Positions 46,576 to 56,715 of a DNA stretch of 64,000 bases are shown piece by piece (the first letter of the stretch is position 1; every line of letters begins with the position of its first letter). The notes beneath the pieces were generated by a model. That model worked only from the letters and a program-made list of their open reading frames with translations, made no database searches and was not told where the DNA came from. Both the position numbers and the translations under genes were made by a program. This stretch comes from Hemileia vastatrix (lineage: Eukaryota; Basidiomycota; Pucciniomycetes; Pucciniales; Zaghouaniaceae), in contig JASXTE010000002.1 of NCBI GenBank assembly GCA_030280995.1, forward strand, positions 3,917,683 to 3,981,682, in the 5' to 3' direction.

Positions 46576-48594
46576 ATGTCTTCTTCTGCTGTTGCTTCTG
46601 GATCTTCTAACCCTCTTACTCCCTCAGTTAGAATTGTTTCTTGGGATGGCCCAAAGTTTGATGGGGAGGAGGTTAAATGGTTCATTAGCAGGTATGAAGC
46701 TGCTGCTGCTGTTGATGGTGCTTCTCATGTGGATATGGTGAAGCAAGTTAGATTTTTTATTGCTGATAGGGAGGTGGAAAAAGAGGTTATTGCTATGCAG
46801 GCATTCAAGGACAAGGATTGGGTTAAGCTTTCTAAAGCTATGGTTGATAGATGAGGTGTTAGGTTTACTATGATGGACCTCAATAAAATCGTTGGAGACT
46901 GGCAAGCAAAAGGTGGAGTTTCTTCTATGGCAGACTTCAAAAATCTGTGTGTTCAGTTTGATGAAGTGGTGGAATATCTCATACTGGTGGACGAGTTAGT
47001 GCATGAGAACCAAGCAAAAGATTTGTTTTGGACAGCATGCAGCAGGGATATTCGAATGGACGTCTTGAAGGATCTTTCAAGAAAAGATTTGATGAAGGAA
47101 CTGCCTAATGGTGAGCAGAAACTGCTGGCTCTGGAGGTTATCAAGGACAACATTCAAGCCCATCTAAAGTTATTAGCATTGGACAAATATCAAGAGTCCT
47201 GCACTCAATATGTTAGCAAGGTTAGCGAGGTTTTGGCCGAAAACAACGATATTATGGTCAAAGCCCAGGAGGCCAAGAAGGCTCAAATGGGATTACCTGC
47301 TGCTAAAGTTGAGGGCAATGTAGATAATAAGATGGTCGATCACTTGGCCGATTTAACGAAACAATTAAAAATATTTGTTCAAGAGACTCAGAAGGCCAAC
47401 AAGGCCCCAATCGCTTCTTCGTCGACGTCCACTTCTTATCAGTCCAGAGGTTATGAACGTCAAAATTATAATGGCAATAATAATGGTAACCGCTTCCCAG
47501 GCAATGGGAGAAACGGTGGGAATGGTGGTAATGGATATAGAGGTGGCTATGATGAGCCAAAGGTGTGCTCCTATTGTAATAGGAGGGGGCACAGAGCAAC
47601 AGTTTGTTTTGCTCTTGATAAGGATATGGATGCTGGGCGAGTTTTATTTGATGGTAAAGTTTATAAATTTCCTGATGGTTCGTTCATCAAGCCCAGTGAT
47701 GGACAGTCTCCTTCTGATTTGGTCAGAAGAAGTTTAACGGCTGAAAGGAGAGCCAGATTTGAAGAGGTGACGGATGAAGATGTTAATGCCAAGAGTGGCA
47801 AAAATGGTAATGGTAATGGTGGTAAAGCTGACAAGGGCAAGGAGAAAGAGGTCAGTAAAGCCACATTTTCTACTTCTTTTGGTGGTTTAGATCTGGCGAC
47901 GGTTGCTCAGGTAGAGGGTAGCTGTATGGCTGGCAAATACGATGTTAATGCTGCTAGAAGAGCAGCTGCTACTAAGGCAAAAAGTAGCATTCAGAGCCAA
48001 TTGAGGGCTAATCCTGGCAAGGCCAATAACAAAGTGAACTCTTACTCTAAGGACAAGAATTCTAGTGCTCAAACTGCCGCCAAAAAATTGAACCCTTACT
48101 CTAAGGACGAATTATATAAAATGCAGAAGGGGATTGCTGATATGAGGCCCCCTAGTTATGGCAAGTTTGATTTAAATGGTGAGCCTATGCCAGATGATGA
48201 TTCGGATTCTGAGGAGGACGTACCGTTGGCGTCTCTACCCAGACCAAGTTTTAGCGGTCCCATCCCAATGGAGGGAGTAAGAAGGACTAGCGATGGATCA
48301 GGATTAGTGCAAGAAGATGGTGACGGAGTTAGGGTTATAGAAAGTGAAGATGTTATAATGGGGGGTGAAGATGGCTCGGTTGGACCTCAAGAGGTACCCA
48401 GGGCCAAGGTTGTTAAATCAAAGGTCCAGTATGAGCGGCCAGTAGTTTCTGGTCAAGCTAATGCGATGGACGCAGTTTTGAATAGGGTGAATCAACTGCA
48501 GATTCCCTTATCTTTAGGGGAGTTATTTACGATTAGTCCGGCACTTGCTGAAAAGCAAAAGAAGCATTTGAGGAGGCGTCGGGTTTCCACTTGA
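46576..48594 (+). pseudogene. gypsy-D gag
   Basis: It starts MSSSAVASGSSN. The capsid-like helical region includes WDGPKFDGEEVKWFISRYEA. A TGA at 46852 interrupts it, and the same frame then runs 580 codons. A Gly/Asn-rich linker leads to the zinc knuckle CSYCNRRGHRATVC (C-x2-C-x4-H-x4-C) near codon 330. An acidic tail (DDDSDSEED) precedes a TGA at 48592. The next codons continue in the same frame into protease, so read-through or a point mutation separates gag from pol. Confidence 0.88.
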
Positions 48595-48597
48595 GAG

Positions 48598-49185
48598 GTG
48601 GAATATATTTGTGAAAATGCTGAAAAGTTTGGGGAAGATGTAGATACGCATTTTTCCGCTCCCCTGGGTTACCTGGTGGTAACTCTTAATGGTAAAGAAG
48701 TTAAGGCCTTGGTTGATTCAGGGTCTCAAATTAATTTAATTTCATTGGAGCAAGCGACAAGTATAGGCTTGCCAATTAAAAGTGGGACTGGGGGAAACCT
48801 CAGAGGTATTGGAGGGCATGCAACAGAGCTAATGGGTACAGCTGAGCATGTCAGGTTAGGCATTGGTGGATCTGTTGGTAAGGTTCACTCTTATGTGGCC
48901 AGAGGAGCAGTCAAAACTGTTCTTGGTGGTCCTTTTTTGATGGATTTTGAGGCCAGGATAGGGTATCAAGCTGGCATGGGGATTAGTTTGGAGATCACTG
49001 GTGAAGATATGCGGAGGTTACATATGCGGTTAGCGCCTCCTGGAGATGAAGGTTGGGAAACACGTCCAGGGATTACTACTTTGTGCCAGTGTTGTGTTTG
49101 CACCAGGAAGAGGCATATAAAACGGACGGCTTCTGGTGAATTATGTTTGTTGGAAAGGGATGGATGCCCTCATTTTTTGGGGTAG
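48598..49185 (+). CDS. gypsy-D retropepsin-like protease region
   Basis: In frame with gag after the single TGA. LGYLVVTLNGKEVKALVDSG holds the DSG active site, followed by SQINLISLEQA, a flap-like GTGGNLRGIGGHA and LGGPFLMDF. It matures Gag and Pol in the particle. The first Met is not obvious, which favours expression as a Gag fusion. It ends at a TAG near 49183. Confidence 0.85.
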   Translation: MEYICENAEKFGEDVDTHFSAPLGYLVVTLNGKEVKALVDSGSQINLISLEQATSIGLPIKSGTGGNLRGIGGHATELMGTAEHVRLGIGGSVGKVHSYVARGAVKTVLGGPFLMDFEARIGYQAGMGISLEITGEDMRRLHMRLAPPGDEGWETRPGITTLCQCCVCTRKRHIKRTASGELCLLERDGCPHFLG

Positions 49186-49430
49186 CTGGGGCTGATCACT
49201 CTAATGTTGTAATCTCTCCTCACGATGAGATCCCGGATTGAAATAGGTCAGCTCACTTGGAGATAATTCAAGTGGATTCTCAATTATTTTCTGTTAATAT
49301 TACTTTGGAGTGCAAATACGTTATGGACTTTTCTATATGTTTATTGGATTTACCCTGTTTTTCTATTAAATTTAAAAATGGTGAAAATGGCAAAATGGGC
49401 CAAATTAGGTTGGATAAAAATTGAAAGGGT

Positions 49431-49985
49431 ATGTTTTCGGACCTCCAGCAAGAGGGTAAACTGCAAATATCTTATCAAAACCCGATTAAAAATCTTAGTA
49501 TAATTAAAACACAAAAAAATAATTTTTGTGAAAATTCGTTTCCGGACCTCCAGCAAGAGGTTAAACTGCAATTATCTCCTTCTATTTTGGACCTCCAGCA
49601 AGTGGTTAAACTGCAAAAATCACATCAAAATTCGATTAAAAATCTCAGTATAATTAAAACACAAAAAAATAATTTTTGTGAACATTCAATTCCAGTCCTC
49701 CAGCAAGAGGTTAAACTGCCAACTTTCTTTACGGGTGATTTACTGTTGGATAAGGGAAGCAAAAGTGTTAGAAAATCTGTTTATAAATTAGACGAGGGAA
49801 AGGAGAAAAGGGTAAAATTTAAAAATGAAATAAAATATTTTTCTAATTTTTTTTATTCCGATTCTGGCGATGAAGAAGATTCATTTGATGAAAGTTTTAA
49901 TGGCGATACAAAAGAAAATGTTTTACCTCAAGTTAATTTAGATGTGGACGCAGCCAAATATAAGAGAGTAGCAAATAAAGTTTGA
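49431..49985 (+). CDS. Repeat-coded spacer between protease and RT in gypsy-D
   Basis: 184 open codons built from four copies of a (P/S)DLQQEVKLQ-like peptide, each encoded by the hairpin-tail motif (49442, 49547, 49592, 49697). Two ~105-bp direct repeats (about 49442-49550 and 49592-49700) include IKNLSIIKTQKNNF. A Lys/Glu-rich and acidic tail ends at TGA 49983, 40 bases before the RT frame. No catalytic motif is visible. It may be a linker or a by-product of the nucleic-acid repeat. Confidence 0.6.
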   Translation: MFSDLQQEGKLQISYQNPIKNLSIIKTQKNNFCENSFPDLQQEVKLQLSPSILDLQQVVKLQKSHQNSIKNLSIIKTQKNNFCEHSIPVLQQEVKLPTFFTGDLLLDKGSKSVRKSVYKLDEGKEKRVKFKNEIKYFSNFFYSDSGDEEDSFDESFNGDTKENVLPQVNLDVDAAKYKRVANKV

Positions 49986-50024
49986 CCTATTAATGAACCG
50001 CTACCTGCTGAATTAAATCCACCT

Positions 50025-53000
50025 TTGAGAAGACCAAGGTTATCAAGAGATCCTTATGAAAGTCCCTTGGTAAAGAATCTGCCTGAATTTTCTGAGACGT
50101 CAAGAATCACTTTTGAGAGACTGGGTGTTGTTAATTTTGGACCTGATGGTTGGTTGTCTGGAGAAGAGAAGAAGTTGTTGTTGGATGTGATGGTCAAGCG
50201 AGAGAAGGCCATTGCTTTTGTAGAAGAGGAGAGGGGTGTGTTGAAGCATTCCTATGGGGAGCCTTACAAGATTCCTGTGGTATGTCATGAACCCTGGCAG
50301 CAGAAACCAATTCCTATTCCGGCTGCATTGAAAGAAGCTTATATCGAAGTTGTCAGAGAACGGATACGCACTGGACTGTATGAGCAATCAACGTCAAGTT
50401 ATTCTAGTCCGGTACTTTGTATCAAGAAACCGAATGGCAAGCTTAGAGTTGTTTATGATCTTAGGGAATTAAATAGGGTTACAATAAAGAATGTTGGGAT
50501 ACCGCCTAGTGCTGAGGAGTTTGTTGAAGCGTTTGCAGGGAGAGTGTGTTATGGTTTAGGAGATATTATGGGTGGATATGATGAGAGAGAGTTACATCCA
50601 GACTCAAGGCCTCTCACTACATTCGATACGCCACTAGGACGTTTACAGTTAACAAGATTACCTCTAGGAGCAACAAATTTGGTTGCAGTTTATCAAGCTC
50701 AGATAGCTTGGATCCTTCAAGACGAAATTCCACAATATGCTGGAATCTTTATAGATGATGGAGGAATTAAGGGACCAACAACCGACTATGATAACCAGGT
50801 GTTGGAAGAGAATCCCGGGATACGCAAATTCATTTGGGAGTTTGCAATTACTTTTGAAAGAATCTTGTTTCGAATTGAAGAGGCTGGCTTAACTATTTCA
50901 GGTTCAAAATTTTCATGTTGTGTGCCAGCCTTAGAAATATTAGGCCATGTGGTATGTAGAGAGGGTAGGATTATGTCCAAGAAGAAAGTTAACAAAATTC
51001 AGTCCTGGCCAAGACCCAAGAATACGACCAAAGTTAGAGGTTTTTTAGGCGTTTGCATATATGTTAGAATGTTTATCAAGGACTTTTCTTCATTGGCAGC
51101 TCCATTGAGGTGGTTAACAAGAAAGGATGCAGACTGGGAGTGGGATGAAGAGTGTGAGAAGGCGTTTGTGAAGTTGAAGGAGGTTGTAGGGAAGGATTTA
51201 GTCCTGCACAAGTTGGATTATGGAAAAGATTCTGGCAGAATTTATTTAGCAGTTGATTCAAGTAAGGTTGCAGCTGGGGCGGTTTTGTCTCAGATGGATA
51301 AAGCTGGTTACATCAGGCCAGTTAGCTATGAATCTGTAGTATTTACTGAGGTCGAATCAAGATATTCTCAACCAAAATTGGAATTATGTGGTGTGGCGAA
51401 AATACTGAAGAAACTTCAGCATATTTTGTGGGGGCAACATTTTGAGTTGCAAGTGGATGCGAAATCGTTAATCCAGATGATTAATTCCCCAAGTTTACCA
51501 AACGCACCCATGACGAGATGGGTAGCTTTTATTCAACATTTTTCGTTCGATTTAGTTCATAAGCCTGGAAAAACTTTTACTATGCCAGATGGTTTATCAA
51601 GGAGACCACCCACTGAAGAAGATTCAGACTCAGAAGAGTTCGATGAAGATATACCTATTATCAAAGCCAGCACTAAAGGAGCTGAAGACTTTCCATACCT
51701 CCCCCATGAGGTTAAACTGGCAGGACTATTGTGTTTAGATTATGGTGATGATGACCTCCACCAAGAGGATAAACTGGAAAATAGTTTTTATGTTAATAAA
51801 GGTGTTGGAAAAGGTGTAGATAAATTCGGTAGAAAGGAGGTAGAAGAAGATGTGGTGTATGTAGAGGAAGATGGATTGGTAGTGTGGGATAGTAGTAATT
51901 TAAGGAATGGTGTATATGTTGGAGAATTAGAGAATTTAAATAAAAAGATGGATAAAGAGAAAGAGTTATTTTCAAATACGGTTTATGAAGGATCCAAAGG
52001 TTCAGATGAAAAACGTCGACATAGCTCGATTAAAGATTTATTTAGGGGTCAACGATTATTGGCTCATTCATGTGCAGGTGATATTGGTGATAGAGAAGTC
52101 CCTATTGATGTTATATTAATCGATTTTCAAGATGAAGTCTGGGGTCAGACTGGTTTTTATTTTTTGTTAGTCAAATATTTGTTGACTTTAGAGAGGCCAG
52201 AAGAGTGTGAAGACGATGAATGGGTGGCTATCAAGAGGAAGTCATCTACGTTTTACCTATCTGGTCGACGTTTAATGAAGAGGAGGTATCCAAATCCTCA
52301 AGTAGTTATAACTCAACAGAAGGGGCAAGAATTAGTTTTGAAATCACTGCATGAAGATCTCGGGCATAGAGGCGTTGGAGAAACGTTTAGAAGAATTTCT
52401 GATCGATTTTGGTGGCCTGGAATGAAGATGGCTGTTAAACAGTGGGTTCAGTCATGCGAAGAATGTCAAAGACGAAGTTATTTAAGGCCAAAAGAACCTG
52501 GACACGCAACCGGTGAATATACACTCTTTGGGAGAGTTAGTTTAGATGCCGTTCATATGAAAGAGGGACGGTATAAATATTTAATTGTGGCCAGAGATGA
52601 TTTATCTGGTTGGGTAGAGGCAGCGCCTCTTATTAATTTAACTGCCAAAAATGTGGCAGAATTTTTTTTGAATAATTGGGTATATAGGTATGGAGTGATG
52701 AAATTGGTGACGGTAGATGGAGGTCCTGAATTTGGGACAGAGTTTAAAGAGGCCGTATTGAAAGTTGGATCAAAGGTTAGGGTAGCAACCCCATATTATC
52801 CCGAAGCTGAAGGCATGGTTGAAAGAGGGCATCAAGTTATTAAGGATGCTTTAGTTAAAATGTGTGGGACAAGTGCCGAAAAGTGGAGGCACTATTTACC
52901 TTTAGTTTTATTTGCTGATCAAATCACTGCCAAAAGGACGACCGGATTTTCACCTTATGAACTTGTTTTTGGACAGAAAGCAGTTTTACCGGTTGATTTA

Positions 53001-53435
53001 GAAGCTGAATCATATCTTGGAGTTGACTGGGATACGGTCAAAACTACTGAAGAATTATTGTGTGCAAGAATGATGCAGCTAGAAAAGAAAGAAGAATATT
53101 TAGAAAAGGCATATTCACGGATGATGAAGATCCGAAATCAATCAGCCAGATATTGGGATGAGCGGTTGGCACATCGATTAAGAAAACCTTTGAACCCAGG
53201 TGATATGGTTCTGGTGTATAATAGGAGTTTGGAAAGTCAGTGGGGAAAGATGTTTGCAGATAGGTGGAATGGACCGTATAAAATCAAGGAGCAAGTTTCC
53301 AGCGGTTCATATGTGCTAGAAGAGTTGGATGGAGTAGTATTAAAGAAGAGGGTAGCAGCCGATCAAGTGAAATGGTTCTATCCTAGAGGCACCAGGAGTG
53401 CCGAAGTCTTCCTCCGCAATGAGGATAAACTATGA
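50025..53435 (+). CDS. gypsy-D Pol: reverse transcriptase, RNase H, integrase
   Basis: One uninterrupted frame of 1136 codons. RT starts with YSSPVLCIKKPNGKLRVVYD (about 127-146) and has the catalytic FIDDGGIKGP near 241. RNase H includes AVDSSKVAAGAVL (about 410) and WGQHFELQVDAKSLIQM. A weakly conserved tether follows (520-770), containing two hairpin-tail motifs that encode HEVKLAG and HQEDKLEN. The integrase HHCC zinc module is at 773-813 (LHEDLGHRG...CEECQ). Its DDE core has SLDAVHMK (838), TVDGGPEF (894) and EAEGMVERGH (926). The GPY-like NGPYKIKEQV is near 1083. No chromodomain. The last codons (FLRNEDKL) are again the hairpin motif. All catalytic residues are present. Confidence 0.93.
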   Translation: MRRPRLSRDPYESPLVKNLPEFSETSRITFERLGVVNFGPDGWLSGEEKKLLLDVMVKREKAIAFVEEERGVLKHSYGEPYKIPVVCHEPWQQKPIPIPAALKEAYIEVVRERIRTGLYEQSTSSYSSPVLCIKKPNGKLRVVYDLRELNRVTIKNVGIPPSAEEFVEAFAGRVCYGLGDIMGGYDERELHPDSRPLTTFDTPLGRLQLTRLPLGATNLVAVYQAQIAWILQDEIPQYAGIFIDDGGIKGPTTDYDNQVLEENPGIRKFIWEFAITFERILFRIEEAGLTISGSKFSCCVPALEILGHVVCREGRIMSKKKVNKIQSWPRPKNTTKVRGFLGVCIYVRMFIKDFSSLAAPLRWLTRKDADWEWDEECEKAFVKLKEVVGKDLVLHKLDYGKDSGRIYLAVDSSKVAAGAVLSQMDKAGYIRPVSYESVVFTEVESRYSQPKLELCGVAKILKKLQHILWGQHFELQVDAKSLIQMINSPSLPNAPMTRWVAFIQHFSFDLVHKPGKTFTMPDGLSRRPPTEEDSDSEEFDEDIPIIKASTKGAEDFPYLPHEVKLAGLLCLDYGDDDLHQEDKLENSFYVNKGVGKGVDKFGRKEVEEDVVYVEEDGLVVWDSSNLRNGVYVGELENLNKKMDKEKELFSNTVYEGSKGSDEKRRHSSIKDLFRGQRLLAHSCAGDIGDREVPIDVILIDFQDEVWGQTGFYFLLVKYLLTLERPEECEDDEWVAIKRKSSTFYLSGRRLMKRRYPNPQVVITQQKGQELVLKSLHEDLGHRGVGETFRRISDRFWWPGMKMAVKQWVQSCEECQRRSYLRPKEPGHATGEYTLFGRVSLDAVHMKEGRYKYLIVARDDLSGWVEAAPLINLTAKNVAEFFLNNWVYRYGVMKLVTVDGGPEFGTEFKEAVLKVGSKVRVATPYYPEAEGMVERGHQVIKDALVKMCGTSAEKWRHYLPLVLFADQITAKRTTGFSPYELVFGQKAVLPVDLEAESYLGVDWDTVKTTEELLCARMMQLEKKEEYLEKAYSRMMKIRNQSARYWDERLAHRLRKPLNPGDMVLVYNRSLESQWGKMFADRWNGPYKIKEQVSSGSYVLEELDGVVLKKRVAADQVKWFYPRGTRSAEVFLRNEDKL

Positions 53436-54546
53436 TATCGACAATATTTTATGACGACCTCCGCAATGAGGATAAACTATCTTCTTTTTATCAAAATACT
53501 TAACTGTCGTTACACTGCATATGGGCGACGAAACTATGATGAAACTTAACGAAATTCAAGAAGACCTTCTTTGAAATTTTCAAAAATTTAAAATTCTTAA
53601 AATATGGGTGAAGATAGTGTTGGAAAAATTTTTAAAAATTTATTGGAAGAAGTGTTCACAGGGGAACCTTCTTAATTTAATATTGGCAAGTGTGGGGGTA
53701 ATTGATGGGCTGGCTGCTCTATACACAATTACCCCATAATGTTCGTTTCCAAAATTTTCCCTGTTTCTAGTTGAATCCTGGCTTTGTCTTTTAATTATAG
53801 GAAGTCCACTAAGACTATAAACTGGAACAAATCAAGAGACACCGCTCTCAACGCCGGATTCAAGATTTTTTTATTATGTTTTTGATTTTTTTTATGTTAG
53901 ATTGTGATTTCTTTTCTTTAATATATATTATGAATTAATGTAAAGGTGATGCTCACTGGTGGTCTCTAATCATTTTTATAAATTGGAGGGAGCCCACCCA
54001 GTGATCATCATTATAAAAATTATCTTCTAAAAACTTTCATTTATTTTCTTTTCTTTTCAATTTCTCAAAATTGTGTAACCACATCAAGTTGCACTTGGAT
54101 GTGGGTATGATGTCGAGGGTACGGCTCATCAAACGGCCAGGGGGCATCTTTTAAAATTTTATTTTAAAAATTTTTTTATTACTTTTTTTTTATCTTTCTT
54201 TTCACACTCGTTTATCTTTCTTTAAAAATTAAATTTTAACTTTTATTTCAAAACTATCTTTTCTAAAATCTTTTATTTTAAATTTAAAAAAAAAAAAAAA
54301 TTAAAAAAAAATTAAAAAATTAAAATTAAAATAAAAATAAAATAAAAATAAAAAAAATAAAATAAAAATAAAATAAAATAAAATAAAATAATAAAATAAA
54401 AAAAAATTAATTAATTAAATCAAAATTATTATTATATTTCTTAGTTTTATTTTTCAGTCATCATTCTTTTTAGTTTATTCATATAGTTTAGACAGGAAAC
54501 AGGGTCTAGGGGAGCTCAATACCTATGGGATTTTACTTCAAGACAG
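53436..54546. other. gypsy-D untranslated region after pol
   Basis: No gene. It contains two hairpin-tail copies (53458, 53803), a short AT-rich stretch and an (AAATA)n/poly-A tract at 54280-54420. Confidence 0.6.
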
Positions 54547-54860
54547 ATGTTAGTCCTCCAAGACTTTAAACTGGCTACTTTTCAAGACATTCTTTAAGGT
54601 TTTTTATATACGTATTTTGGATCTGTTAGTCCTCCAAGACTTTAAACTGGCTACTTTTCAAGACATTCTTTAAGGTTTTTTATACCTATTTTGGAGCTGT
54701 TAGTCCTCCAAGACTTTAAACTGGCTACTGTTCAAGACGTTCTTTAAGGTTTTTTATACGAATTTTGGAGCTGTTAGTCCTCCAAGACTTTAAACTGGCT
54801 AATTTTCAAGACTGTCATTAAAGATTTTATATTGGAGCTATTAGTCCTTCAAGACTTTAA
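54547..54860 (+). repeat. Four-and-a-half tandem copies of a ~74-bp unit
   Basis: The unit contains TTAGTCCTCCAAGACTTTAA, then ACTGGCTACT, TTCAAGACATTCTTTAAGG and a T-rich end. It starts at about 54549, 54626, 54699 and 54773, with a partial unit at 54840. Each unit carries one hairpin-tail motif. Confidence 0.9.
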
Positions 54861-55899
54861 ACTTAATTTCAAGAATGCTCAAGATTTTATGGATATTTTT
54901 GGGAGACGGATTTTTTTTATTTTTAATTTTATCAATCAAATGTTAGGTCAACCAAGACCTTAAACTGGAGTGTTATCAAATGTTAGGTCCACCATGACCT
55001 TAAACTGGACTATTATCAAGTTATTGGGTCCACCATGACCTTAAACTGGATTTCTTATCAATCAAATGTTTGGTCCACTATGAAATTAAACTGGATTATC
55101 AAGTTTATTCAATCTTTGGTCAAGCCTAGGCCTTACTTAGGAATATTTCAAGTTATTTATGCATTTAAACAATCTTTGGTCCACCAAGACCATAAACTGG
55201 CAATCGATTATATGTTTGGTCCGCCAAGACTTTAAACTGGAATGTCAATCTTGTTTGGATAACTCAATTCAATCTTTTAATTTATCACTGTCCACTAAGA
55301 CTCTAAACTTGTTATTCAATCATTTCTGGAATTGGGTGCTGATAAGCTTTAGGAGGTTAAAATTTTAGGTGGTGATGATGCTAAGGAAAGCATAATGGTT
55401 AATTGGGTGAAATTTGTGGCGCTTTAACATGGTCTAAAGTTAATATTATTATTGGAAGCCTGGAAAAAGTATTTTATAGGTTTGCTGTATAGCAAAGTTT
55501 GAAAATTGTGATGAAGGAATCAGAAGTTAGGATGGTAGTTGGATTTTAGGGAATGATTTTTTTTAGTGCCTCATAGTTAGGCCATTTTTTTGGTGTGAAG
55601 CTTGGAGGACCTTATGGCGAGATTGGAATCATAGAATTCGGCTCAGTGGGGGGCCCTATGAGGTTGGAATCAGGAGTATTCGACTCATAGGAAGATCCAC
55701 TCTCTCAATGCTGTGACAAGAAGGAAGACTGGTATATGGGAGTCTGAAGGGATTCAAACCTTGCTCTCAGTAGTGGAATCATCACAAGATTTATATTATT
55801 TTATTTTATGTTATATCAAGCCAGAGAAGAAAGAAAACATCATTTATGTTGAAAGTTTAAGAAGACCAAGCAAAAACGAAATTTTATCAAGTTATACTG

Positions 55900-56592
55900 T
55901 TAGAAAAGATAATTTCTTTGAAATTTTTCAACATCATTATCAAAGCTTTGCATTAAAATTCTTCTTTTCATGAGGTCTTCATGGTTATTAGCTGGAGTTT
56001 CTTGAAAATAGGCCAGCATTTTTCGTTTCAACTCATTAGTAAAGTCAAGAAAAAGATAGCGATGAAAATTTGGGTAATGATTGATATAGTCCGTCTTCAC
56101 TCTACCAACATCATCAGTGTTGGTTATTTCGACAGCTAGAAGTTCAAATACTTTATTAAGTCATAGGTTTAGTCAATTTTGATTAAAAGTTTTTTTTAGT
56201 AAGATAAATAGGGTCTTACATTTAGAGCCAGGAAACATAGTCTCAGCAAAGTTAGTTGGGGGTACTGGCGTTATAGGATTAGGATCTTGTGAAGGCAAAA
56301 TTAGGCCGGGATCCGTTGATGAAGATTGAACTTTTGAAGCTGTTTTTGATCTTATTTGTTTTAAGAAGACAGGAATTTTGGATAGCTTTTTAGAAGTTGA
56401 GGGATCAGGGAGAGCTTCTGGTCCTAAATATACGTTTGTTTTAGAAGGAACTATTGGCCGGTTGCATTTGACTTTTTTCACACGGCATAAGTCGCAAGCT
56501 GTTCTGCCAGGAAGATTAGGGTTGGACATTAAACAAGGTACCTGGTATCGAGCGCAGAGTTCACATGGAGCGACAAGTTCTTTGGAAGACAT
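55900..56592 (-). CDS. Antisense Zn2Cys6-like accessory protein of gypsy-D, two exons
   Basis: The gene lies opposite to gypsy-D between pol and the 3' LTR, ATG 123 bp from the LTR. Exon 1 (56592-56220) and exon 2 (56150-55900) join over a 69-bp GTAAGA...AAAG intron into 207 residues without a stop. Cysteines 10, 13, 20, 33, 36 and 43 give C-x2-C-x6-C-x12-C-x2-C-x6-C. The second half, ACDLCRVKKVKCNRP, is basic as in fungal Zn2Cys6 DNA-binding domains. A Ser/Pro/Thr-rich linker follows (about 60-120), then a helical C-terminus with NHYPNFHRYLFLDFTNELKR. The usual coiled coil and large regulatory domain of host Zn2Cys6 factors are absent. It probably binds nucleic acid in the nucleus, and the element's own LTR with its CCGTACGG array is an attractive target, but that is inference. 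Confidence 0.75.
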
Positions 56593-56701
56593 ATTGATGA
56601 AGATGAATTTTATAGTTGATTAAAGAAGATGGTGGTTGAAGGTTAAAGATGAATATTGTGTTCGACCACTTATGCAAAGTTTTAAGAATGGGGACATTCT
56701 C

Positions 56702-56715
56702 GATTGGAGGGAGGA
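56702..56715 (+). promoter_or_regulatory. gypsy-D polypurine tract
   Basis: GGAGGGAGGA directly abuts the 3' LTR start TGTGGTAG, the expected plus-strand primer site. Confidence 0.8.

Larger units (their letters stand above)
49442..55301 (+). repeat. Dispersed hairpin-tail motif array of gypsy-D (at least 20 copies)
   Basis: Each copy is a 4-bp stem, a 6-base loop resembling CACCAA, the complementary stem, then WTAAACTGG or a close variant. Copies with stem CCTC/GAGG: 49442, 49547, 49697, 51698, 51755, 53411, 53458. With AGTC/GACT: 53803, 54552, 54629, 54702, 54776, 54843. With GGTC/GACC: 54946, 54986, 55027, 55178. Partly mismatched or G-U: 49592, 55072, 55218, 55290. The stem pairs change together while loop and tail stay fixed. 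Some copies are inside coding sequence and most are in the 3' untranslated part. Confidence 0.85.

Noticed and set aside
47303..47599. Minus-strand ORFs within gypsy-D gag
   Set aside because: Shadows of the Gly/Asn-rich gag linker, with no motif of their own.
54280..54420. AAATA/poly-A tract as a possible poly(A) tail of a LINE or retrocopy
   Set aside because: It sits inside gypsy-D between pol and its 3' LTR with no coding sequence or target duplication; simple low complexity.
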